Assembly (NCBI GenBank): GCA_003550325.1
Contig: QKWP01000443.1
Location: forward strand, 129,763 to 193,762
Source: Gigaspora rosea
Lineage: Eukaryota; Glomeromycota; Glomeromycetes; Diversisporales; Gigasporaceae
Length of the DNA: 64,000 bases
Direction: 5' to 3'
The notes under the pieces are model-generated. The model did no database searches. It was given only the letters and a program-made list of their open reading frames with translations, and had not been told where the DNA came from. Position 1 is the first letter of the stretch. The number at the start of each line of letters is the position of its first letter. Shown here one piece after another: positions 55,529-64,000 of this stretch. The translations under genes and the position numbers were made by a program.

Positions 55529-57100
55529 AATCCTAGGCATGATGGCAAACTACCTGTTGACTCAGACAACTGTATTAACAGACCACTTAAACCCCCTGAA
55601 CACCCTATAAATTTAATACCTACCCCTGTATATAGTATAGATACCCGTATTTCTTACGAAGAATATACTTTAACCCCATCTACTTCATTAAACACAGGTC
55701 CTCTTGCTGCAGACCAAAGGCTTAAATTTAGACATTTACTTGAGAAATTTGCAAACATTTTCGCAACAGACATTAATGAATTAGGAAGAACTGACTTAGC
55801 TTCTCATTGAATTTTTACAGAAGATGTACCACCTATTCGCTCTAGACCTTATTCTATACCCCCAAGTGAACAGACATTTATTAAAGAGGAAATCCAATGA
55901 ATGATGAAACATAAACTTATCTGACCTTCAAATAGCCCCTGGACTTCCCCTGTTGTCCTAGTCAAAAAGAAAAATGGCAAATTACGCTTTTGTGTAGATT
56001 ACCGGAAACTTAACAATGTTACTAAAAAGGATGCATACCCTCTACCTCATATTGATGAAATGTTAAATACTCTTGCTAGATCGCATTGGTTTTCCACTTT
56101 GGATCTTGCAAGTGGATATTGGCAAGTAGCTGTGCACCCTCATGATAAAGAAAAGACTGCTTTTGTAACTCGCTATGGAACTTACGAGTTCAATGTGATG
56201 CCTTTTGGACTTTGTAATGCACCTGTTACGTTCCAGAGACTAATGAACCGAGTATATGATGGAATTGCTTGGAAATTTGTAGTAGTGTACTTGGATGATA
56301 CCATAGTATACTCTCGAACATTCGATGACTACCTAAAGCACTTGAATGAAGTGTTTCGAAGAATCAAGCAAGCTGGATTGCGACTTGATATCGAGAAATG
56401 TAACTTTTGGATGCAAAGACTACACTTTTTAGGCCATATAATTGCACCTAGTGGAATAGCCCCTGACTCTACCAAAATCAAAGCTGTACAAAAGATTCAA
56501 CCACTACAGAATATAACACAACTTTGCTCTTTCTTGGGATTAGCTGGATACTATAGACAATTTATCCAAAACTTCTCTTCTATTACCAAACCCTTGAATC
56601 GATTATTACAAAAAGATGAACCATACCGATGGACCCATATTCAGCAAGAAGCTTTTGATGAACTAAAAGACTGACTCACTGCTGCACCTATATTAGTCTA
56701 CCCTAATTTTAGGAAGACCTTTATTTTGGCTACTGATGCTTCTTATTATGGATTTGGTGCTACACTTAGTTAATTAGACCAAAATCATAAGGAACAAACA
56801 CCCCATTGCCTATGCAAGCAAAAGCCTATAAAAAGAAGAAGTAAACTACGGCGCAACTGAACTAGAATGTGCTGCTGTAGTATGGACAATCGAACATTTT
56901 CATAAATATTTAGGCGCTACCAAATTTATCTTAGTTACAGACCATTCAGCATTAAAATAGTTACGCACTGCTGATTCTAAAGGAAGAATTGGAAAATGGA
57001 TTCTTAAACTCCAACCTTATAACTTTGAAATTTTTCACAAACCTGAAAGAATCCACTCTAATGTTAATGCTCTATCATGCCTACTGACCCAGACAATTAA
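55529..57100 (+). pseudogene. reverse transcriptase and RNase H
   Basis: RT signature segments in order: PSNSPWTSPVVLVKKKNGKL, RFCVDYRKLNNVT, FSTLDLASGYWQVAV, FNVMPFGLCNAPVTFQRLMN and VYLDDTIVYS (catalytic YLDD near 56290), then FLGLAGYYRQFI. RNase H follows with ILATDASYYGFGATLS, TELECAAVVWTIEHFHKY and ILVTDHSAL, giving the D-E-D residues. Stops at 55808, 55898, 55922 and 56672 (TGA) sit where Arg is expected. TAA at 56771 and near 56830 sit where Gln is expected. One TAG near 56958 would be Trp. A frameshift occurs near 56790. The enzyme would copy element RNA in cytoplasmic particles. Confidence 0.9.
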
Positions 57101-57109
57101 ATTATCTAA

Positions 57110-58405
57110 ATCATGAATTTAAACCGATATAACCAACTTTATGATTACCTAGAATCAGACAAGTTACCAGACGAATTTATAGACTATGAAAAGAAACAAT
57201 TAATTAACCAGGCTAGATATTTTGAAATTAGACATAACCTCCTATACAAAAAGAACCGAAAAGATTCAGAAGACCCCTTTTGAGTTATTAAATAGATAGA
57301 AGTAGAACCGATCCTATACATGATGCACAAGCACCCTACTGCCGGACATTTGGGAACTGATGCTATGTACTACAAAATAGCTGAACGATATTACTGGGAC
57401 CAAATGTATAGAGACGTCCAAGAATATGTAAAGACTTGTAAGACATGCCAATAGAGACTTAAAGGACGCAGAAAAGAACCTCTCCATCATATCCAAATAG
57501 GACATGCTTTTGAAAGAATTGGAATTGACCTTGTTGGACCCCTACCAATAACCGCTCAAACCAATCGTTATATCATTGTTGCTACCGACTATCTAACAAG
57601 ATGGCCAGAAGCCAAAGCTGTTCCCTATGCTGGAGCTAGTACTCTCGCACAATTTATTTTTGAAGAAATTATCTGCAGACACGGAACCCCAAAGATTATA
57701 CTTTATGACCAAGGAAGAAACTTTATTAGCGAAACTATATGGATTCTATGTGAAAAGTTTCTCATCAAACATAAATTCTCTTCACCATACCACCCACAGA
57801 CAAATGGAATAGTTGAAAGACTTAATCGAACATTGTGTGAATCTCTCGCAAAAGTAAAAGAAACAGATGATTGGGATTTATACATACTTGCTGTTCTCTT
57901 AGCTTATCGAACAAAGAGACATGCTACCACTGGATACACTCCATTCCAGTTAGTTTATGGTAGACAAGCCACCTTACCCATAGAAGCACTTATTCCCGTA
58001 TATTCTAAAGAAAATAAAGATACAGAAATTAATATACAAGACAGTATATTACAACAAGCTTACGAGTTAATAGAAAAATTACCAACCATACAAGAAGAAG
58101 CCTGAGAAAATACCAAAAAATCACAAGAAAAACAGAAAAAGTACTTCGATAAAAAGGTGAATGAAGAAACCTTTTAAATTAGAGAAAAAGTATGGATACA
58201 ATGAAAAGAAATAGAAATGTCTTGCTCTGCTAAATTTGAGGATAAAAGAATTGGACCTTTTATAATTCAAGCGAAATTGAACAATGGTGCTTATAAACTT
58301 CGAGATATGAAAGGAAAAACCTTACAGAAATATTATAATAGCGATAGACTTGCTAAATATTATGAGAAACAGACATGGGAACCTATAATTGTAATTGAAA
58401 ATTAG
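57110..58405 (+). pseudogene. integrase
   Basis: An HHCC zinc domain (HKHPTAGHLG...CKTCQ) spans about 57320-57452. The catalytic core has RIG-IDLVGPLP (D1), LYDQGRNFIS (D2, where DQG is typical) and PQTNGIVERLNR (E). The C-terminal part includes FQLVYGRQATLPIE, a GPF-like module (KRIGPFIIQAKL) and ends KQTWEPIIVIEN before TAG. No chromodomain is evident. Stops at 57281, 58103 and 58202 (TGA), TAG near 57290 and 57451, and a TAA near 58176 interrupt it, all but possibly one compatible with C-to-T. It would insert the cDNA into the genome. Confidence 0.9.
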
Positions 58406-58554
58406 AAATTTCTGGAAGAAATTTATTGTGAAAGGGAGTGACATTTGTGTAAAACTTTGTACACAGCCCCATGAAAATCTTCATATTACACTAACATTTA
58501 TATAATCCTACACTCCAATTGAAATTTTCCTAAAATATTATCAAAACCCCTAAA

Positions 58555-59193
58555 ATGGGATCTACCACTCTACAACCCAACACTACACTTGCTCTTCAGA
58601 ACTTTCTTTCTATTCGGAGACAAGACCCTGCTGCCCAATACAATTTAGGAATTTTTAGTCAAAATGTAATCCTATGGGATGACCAAAACCCAGAACAAGT
58701 AATTGATGTTACCCCAAAAGAAGAAACAGAACCACTTGTCAAACTTAATGAATTACTGCGACCATTTGATGAAGATATAGAAGCCCTCTTATCTGAAAAA
58801 CTGATTGAGAAATCTAAAGCAATAACTCCATTGCTAAAAGACTTGACCCAGACTCTTAACCCTCAAAAGACTACTCGAACAAATCCTTTCCTTCGAGAAA
58901 CTTGGACTGCACAAGTTGATAAAATCTTACAAGACTTACCCAAGTTTAAACAATCTCGCTGAGGACAAAGACAGGCCATTGAAGCCTATTATTATTTAGG
59001 AACAATAATAGAGAAACAGACCGAACATAGAGACCAAATTAGAGGAGCTCAAAGGATTAGAAAAATCTTTACGATTTGCCCGAAGGACTTAATGTACCAA
59101 ACTAATTACCTTTCTGTGACCCAAGTGATTAAATTTAAAGATGAAGTTTATACCGCTCTATTAGAAAAGTTAGAGAAGGAATTTATGGAGTAA
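58555..59193 (+). pseudogene. extra 3' ORF between integrase and 3' LTR
   Basis: ATG at 58555 opens a 212-codon frame ending with TAA at 59191, with one TGA at 58960 (SR-GQRQAIE, likely Arg). The protein is soluble-looking and charged (MGSTTLQPNTTLALQNFLSI; AYYYLGTIIEKQTEHRDQIR; VIKFKDEVYTALLEKLEKEF). It has no signal peptide, membrane segment or Cys clusters, so it is not an obvious envelope. It starts about 150 bp after the integrase stop and may need its own message. I know no family for it. Confidence 0.65.
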
Positions 59194-59202
59194 ATTTTCT
59201 TA

Positions 59203-59214
59203 AGGGTGCGGAAA
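59203..59214 (+). promoter_or_regulatory. polypurine tract before 3' LTR
   Basis: AGGGTGCGGAAA, nearly all purine, lies directly against the TG of the 3' LTR, the position where plus-strand DNA synthesis is primed. Confidence 0.6.
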
Positions 59215-59917
59215 TGTTATAGAACGCTAGTTTATTATATTATCTTATTTTATTATTTTATTTTTATATTTTATTATTATTATATTGTACTATATTATTA
59301 TTTTGAGAAGTTAAATACTTAGAATAGTTAATACCACTTATAGCGCTTATATCGCTTATAATGCTTATACCGATTATAACACTTATAATGCTTATAGCAC
59401 TTATACCGCTTATAACGCTTATGACGCTTATAGCGCTTATAACGCTTATGACGCTTATGACGCTTATAATGCTTATACCATTTATAATGCTTATGTTGCT
59501 CTTGTAGATTATAGTGTTTATCATTGTAAATCAACGCTTATAACGCTTATTCTAAAATGTATTTAAAGACACAGAATTTCACTTAGTCAAATTAGACCAA
59601 GACACCCCACTTCTCTCTCTATTTATTATACATCTTGTACTGGGATTTCTTAGGAACAGAAACCTAAGGATAGCCCTTTCTCAGATTATTAATAAAGAAA
59701 CTATTTATCTGAATAAACCAAGTTTATTATCAAGTAATAGTAAAATCAATAATCCCTCATTGAATACGATACCGAACTGCCCTTAGAGAAGAGTATAATT
59801 TCTTGCAGACTAAGAAATTGTACCTACCTCTTGGACACCACTATAAACTGATAAAGGATCCCTGTAGCCGTGTCGTTGTTATAGTAAGGAGTACAAGTAG
59901 GCCTCCATACTGTAACA
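59215..59917 (+). repeat. 3' LTR
   Basis: About 703 bp, same boundaries and minisatellite as the 5' LTR. I count roughly 27 differences, about 21 of them transitions, plus a small indel (cactctat / caccactat). Confidence 0.95.
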
Positions 59918-59984
59918 ATATAAAAAAATTTTAAAAATCCATATGTTTATATATAAAATTTTACAAAAACTTTGAATATATTAT

Positions 59985-60265
59985 GACTTAGTAATCCAAT
60001 CTGGATGATTTTGATACCATTCGATTCGTCTCTATGAGACGAATCCAATGGTACCAAAATCATTTTATTTGGATCACTGGATAACGTTTTATTAACAAAA
60101 TACTATTGATTTTATAGTAATTTTATAAGAAAACATAATAACCAATAGTATTTCATTAATAAAACGTGATTCAGTAGTCCAAATCAAATGAAATTGGTAC
60201 CATTCGAATCCACTCCTCGAGACGATTCGAATGGTACCAAATCCATCCAACTTGGACCACTGGAT
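59985..60265. repeat. cluster of GTCTC/GAGAC hairpins
   Basis: There are two hairpins: about 60005-60065 (ATACCATTCGATTCGTCTC...GAGACGAATCCAATGGTACC) and about 60195-60250 (GGTACCATTCGAATCCACTC...GAGACGATTCGAATGGTACC). A further outer inverted repeat surrounds them (gtatt/ataaaacgt words at 60085-60175). Same hairpin style as 6030-6280, 37140-37395 and 37500-37570. Confidence 0.75.
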
Positions 60266-60835
60266 CAAGTTTTAGACAAATTTAATAAAAAATTGCGTTA
60301 TGTTTTGGGGACCCTCTACATAGTGGAAAATCGTTATATTTGGGGACGTTATTTAAGGATGCCCCCAATGTAATCCATTTCTCAAATCTTTAGGCTTGCT
60401 ACAAAAATAAGAAATAAAGTTTTTTATTAAATACTCACATACCAAATATAGAGTACTAGAGATAATAGTTGTAACCAGATCATATATAGTAGATATAGTT
60501 TAAAATACAATCTATAGTTAACAACAAAATCGCATTATTATGTATTGTAGCAATTCATAGTGTAAAATTTCATAAATTAATTTTATCAAAAACTAAATCT
60601 CGCAATCTAAATACAGTTTTTAATTAACAAACTTGCATTTGGATCAAATTTTTAATTTGTACATAAAAATGTACTTACCAAGATCAAATTAATCTAAAAT
60701 ATAGTAGAGCTTTCAAGCTGCAATAGTAAAACTATAAAGTTTTAAATAACTAATACTATTATTTTCTTTATCAACTTAACTTTCTGTTTAAGATATGCTA
60801 CTTTTATAATTAAATTGACATTTATATATAGTGTT
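60266..60835. other. AT-rich DNA, no gene seen
   Basis: A short GC-richer patch at 60300-60375 (ttttggggaccctctacata) has no partner that I can find in this window. Confidence 0.4.
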
Positions 60836-60839
60836 GTTA

Positions 60840-61990
60840 CTTGACTACTTGATTGACCAATAGCATAAAACTTTGTTGTTATCTGGCATAATTTGATAAA
60901 TAGATCAATATTATTTCACTGACAATCAACTTACCAATACCCACTTCACCAACAATTAATTTACTAACAGGCTTGTTTTATAGACAACCAGTTCACTGAT
61001 GCTCAACTTATAGACTAACTTAACCAACAAGCTTGTTTTGTCGACAATTAATTCACTGAAAGTACATTTACTTACAAGATTAATTTACCAACAAGCTTAT
61101 TTTGACAACAATATAATTCACTAACAGAACATTTAACTAAAAGTACATTTCTATTATACAAGACAAAAAATTAACTTTGCATTGCCTAAAATAGGTTTGG
61201 GTAAAAATTCTAACAAACAAAATCCCAACAGGTTATAATCCTAACAAAGAAATTCTGACAATCAAAAATCCTAACAATCAAAAAAAGGTTTACTTAAACA
61301 AATTTATTATAATATTATCTAAATTCAAACCCTAACCTAGATGCTCACTCTAACTCTAATCTAAACACTTATCCTATTCCTAATTTAACTTAAATAAACT
61401 TAATAATTTTTTGTATTGGGATTGTCAGAATTTTTTTGTCAATTTTGACCAGCACCCGAGTAATACAAACTCCTAGATAAGAAATAGCTAACTATTCTGG
61501 ATCAGCCCATTGAAGAATTCGAACATATATAAAGCAAAAATATACAAAAACTAATGTTTAAACCAATCTTGGTGCACTGAATAAAAATGATAGAAATTAA
61601 ATTTTACATAAAATAAATATTATTTTAAGCCTGTAGCATCTAATACTAAGGTCCTAACTCTAATTTTTATTTCATACACTTAGTTTATTTACAAAATCAG
61701 ATTTGTATTACCTGTGCAAATAAGTTAATGTCCTGTCAGTAAAATGTAGTATTAATGAATTATATTGTCATCAAAATAAGCTTATTGGTGAATTATCTTG
61801 TTAGTAAAATGTACTGTTAGTAAATTAATTGTCAACAAAATAAGGTTGTCAGTTAAGTCAGCTTGTCTGTAAGTTGAGTGTTAGTAAACTGGTCATCTGT
61901 AAAACAATTCTATTGGTAAATTGATTGTTGGTGAAGTGGGATTGGTGTGTTGACTATTAGTGAAACAAGCTGCACTATACAAATACATGG
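60840..61990. mobile_element. ~1.15-kb foldback repeat
   Basis: The left arm (60920-61150: CACTTCACCAACAATTAATTT, CAACAAGCTTATTTTGACAA, ATATAATTCA) is inverted in the right arm (61735-61960). The spacer of about 590 bp repeats cctaacaa/caatcaaaa words. Arms are built of short CACTGACAATCAACTTACC-type units. The ends and target duplication are not resolved. Confidence 0.6.
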
Positions 61991-62385
61991 GTATTGGCAA
62001 GATAATAGCAAAAGCACATAGCTGAAGACCTTTTGTATTGCAATTATACTGTCAATGTCCAAGATCCATATATTATATCAAATAATTAGTTTATTTGACA
62101 GGTATGATATTTATGCCAGTAATGTACATGGACAGTTGTAAAAATGAGTTTGGACAGTTTTAAACATTTTTATCATATGTTAACATGATTTAAAATTAAG
62201 TAAAAAAAATTTATTACTAAATTTTATATATAATTGTATATATTTTTAAGGGAACTGCTATTTATACTATAGTTTTTGCTATTTGCACCATGAATTTTGT
62301 ATAACATTAGATTATCAATTAACCTTTTCTATTTGCACCATAGTATAGTTATACAAACATTTGAAAAATTTTATTTTGTACTATA

Positions 62386-62727
62386 TGGAGTGCTCCGTAT
62401 TAAAAGGTCCCATTTTTACATTTATCTCATTTTGAGATAATTGAGTTTAACCATTTGTTTTGATTTTCGGACTGATTCGGGATTAATTAAATTTCACGAT
62501 TTTGATTGGTTAAAGAAGGCAGGTGACTATCGGATAATCTCGTGACGTGTTGGCTCTACGCAGCCTCATGTAATTTTTCTTTTTAAATTATCTTGATTTT
62601 TTATTATGCAAATCAACTTTTATTAATAATTGAAAAATATCAATCATGTCAAAATTTACATGAATTTAATAAAAACTCATTTTTCAAAAAATTGTAAAAA
62701 TGGGCCCTTTTAATACAGAGCACTCCA
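62386..62727. mobile_element. 342-bp TA MITE, copy C
   Basis: Same family and orientation as copy A, with about ten differences. TA flanks at 62384-62385 and 62728-62729. Confidence 0.9.
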
Positions 62728-62733
62728 TATGTT

Positions 62734-63264
62734 GTTAATCTACAAAAAAGGTGAGTTTTTATTGGTGCAGCATTAAAATGGTCTGAGGTTACACAAAAAT
62801 TGTGAAAATCTAGCCCGCATTATGTTAAGACCTTAAAAAATTAGAGTAAGGGTTGGACCGCATTATAAAATTAGGGTTAGGATTGGCCCGTATTTTAAAA
62901 TTAGGTTAGCAGGCCTACTAGATTAGTTATCAAAATAAGACTTGTATAACAGTACACAACATTAATGGTATGAATAACTGTTAATCTACAAAAAAAGGCG
63001 AGTTTTTATTGGTGCAACATGAAAATAGTCCAAGGTTACACAAATTTGCAAAAATCTGTCCCATATTATGTTAAGGCCTTAAAAAATTAGGGTAAGGGTT
63101 GGCCTGAATTATGAAATTAGGGTTAGGGTTGGCCCGCATTATAAAATTAGGTTAGCAGGCCTACTAAATTACCAAAACAAGATTTGTGTAATGTTACATA
63201 ACATTAATGGCACAAATTAACTGTTAATCTACTAAAAAGGCGAGTTTTTATTGGTGCAACATAT
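62734..63264. repeat. 2.2 tandem copies of a ~245-bp unit with TTAGGG words
   Basis: Units start GTTAATCTACAAAAAAGG at 62734, 62980 and (partial) 63223. Each has ttagggtaagggttgg and ttagggttaggattgg-like words, and an aacattaatgg end. Confidence 0.85.
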
Positions 63265-63295
63265 ATTATCATGGTGTAAATAGCGGTTCCCTTTA

Positions 63296-64000
63296 TTAAT
63301 AATATATACTTTATTATAAGATGTATAAACACTATGGACACTATAAATATGAACATGGACATGGACAAGCCAAAAAAAGGTATAGATATAGTAAACATTA
63401 TATTACTGATCTATACTTATAGAAAGAATTTTATATTAATTCTGCAGATTTTATATTAAAATTAATAAGATTTTGGCACATAATTTTAATAAAAATTTGC
63501 AAAAATAATGTAAAATTTTTTCTGTTAGTGTTTACATCATACCCTACTATAATTAAGTTATTTGGTATATTATATACTTAAAATAGTTTTTACAGTTTTT
63601 TTAACTTTTTTAATTCATCATGTTTAAAATCTTATAACCAAATAAACTTTATACGCAAGCTAAATATTTTATTTAATTGTTATTTATTTGATTCTATTAT
63701 TATTTATTACATTTTTAATTCTTGGATAAAACTAATTCTCTTTTTTTTTGTAATCTTTATTTAAAAATCATATTTTAAGAAGGTTAAACCAAATGTGATA
63801 TAATAATTCTAAATACGATAGTCCTGAATACAATTATTTTTATTCTGATAGTTTTGAAATTAATAGTGCTAAATATGATAGAATATTTACTTTTAACGTG
63901 TCTTTTAAAAATAAATAAAGTAATACAAAAATAAAAGACTTAGATACTATTAAAATTATATGTTTAGCAAAACTTGTTTTTGATTATAGTTGACCCTCAT
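63296..64000. other. AT-rich window end; possible tiny peptide
   Basis: At 63320-63421 a 33-codon plus frame encodes a His/Tyr/Gly/Lys-rich peptide (MYKHYGHYKYEHGHGQAKKR). It has no motif I know and may be chance. Another Asn/Tyr/Ser frame at about 63796-63918 (YNNSKYDSPEYNYFYSDSFE) is equally weak. The rest is AT-rich with no structure. Confidence 0.3.

Larger units (their letters stand above)
50568..59917 (+). mobile_element. Ty3/gypsy LTR retrotransposon (9.35 kb), mutated
   Basis: Two ~702-bp LTRs (TG...CA) flank gag, protease, a Cys-rich region, reverse transcriptase, RNase H and integrase in the Ty3/gypsy order, plus an extra ORF after integrase. The flanks are ATAT on both sides (50564-50567, 59918-59921), a possible 4-bp duplication; a 5-bp repeat is not exact. 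By eye the LTRs differ at about 27 of 702 positions, mostly transitions. The internal region has three frames for gag and about 20 in-frame stops, so this copy is not autonomous. A purine-rich tract precedes the 3' LTR. I could not identify a standard tRNA primer site after the 5' LTR. Confidence 0.95.
62249..63292. mobile_element. 1.04-kb PIF/Harbinger-like element
   Basis: The ends AGGGAACTGCTATTTATAC and the inverse GTAAATAGCGGTTCCCT are flanked by TTA (62246-62248, 63293-63295). It contains the third TA MITE (62386-62727) and a ~245-bp tandem repeat. No ORF. Confidence 0.75.

Noticed and set aside
51593-59193. Genetic code change (TGA as Arg) in this organism
   Set aside because: CGA codons remain in the same element, and other relics show TGA at Trp positions; mutation of CGA is simpler.

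Overview
The window is very AT-rich, gene-poor and crowded with transposable elements. I see no tRNA, rRNA or CRISPR, and no intact host housekeeping gene. The coding relics have introns. They include MULE transposases, a pogo/Tc5-type DDE transposase, C2H2 and SAP proteins, Sel1-like repeats fused to a transposon-type ORF, and a Ty3/gypsy element. That mix suits a repeat-rich eukaryote, most likely an early-diverging filamentous fungus such as an arbuscular mycorrhizal species (Glomeromycotina). The lineage is an inference from gene families I recall there; no marker gene confirms it.

Layout. 1-3 kb: AT-rich DNA with one GC-richer coding relic on the minus strand (about 0.95-1.96 kb). 3.15-5.75 kb: a foldback hAT element with an 8-bp target duplication and two nested elements. 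5.86-7.3 kb: PIF/Harbinger-like and other short inverted-repeat elements. 7.9-8.3 kb: a SAP-domain exon and a dispersed repeat. 8.9-19 kb: an Asn-rich/MULE transposase relic that appears split by about 7.6 kb of low-complexity, repeat-filled DNA. 19.0-19.9 kb: a frameshifted C2H2 gene. 20.06-23.12 kb: a pogo-like transposon with both ends and TA duplications. 24.2-28.5 kb (minus): a long decayed transposon-type gene carrying Sel1 repeats and itself split by a 1.4-kb hAT element. 29.96-30.83 kb: a retroposed polyadenylated sequence. 32.42-47.26 kb: a 14.8-kb palindrome with a MULE transposase relic in each arm. 47.3-50.3 kb: relic coding DNA plus hAT elements and tandem repeats. 50.57-59.92 kb: a 9.35-kb Ty3/gypsy element with LTRs. 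60-64 kb: more foldback elements.

The main result is the palindrome. The whole 14.8-kb unit is bounded by TGGGTGCATC-type inverted termini and a single 8-9 bp target duplication (GAGGATGAT). It therefore looks like one MULE-type insertion built as two head-to-head copies. Because the arms started out the same, each serves as the empty-site control for the other. Three insertions are private to the left arm and six to the right; most have clear target duplications, and their summed lengths nearly account for the difference in arm length.

Second-rank results. The gypsy element has CCHC knuckles and a Cys-rich coiled-coil region between protease and reverse transcriptase, an extra 212-codon ORF after integrase, and in-frame stops that nearly all read as C-to-T changes. 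Two copies of a 340-bp TA-flanked MITE look identical by eye. All identity statements are by eye.
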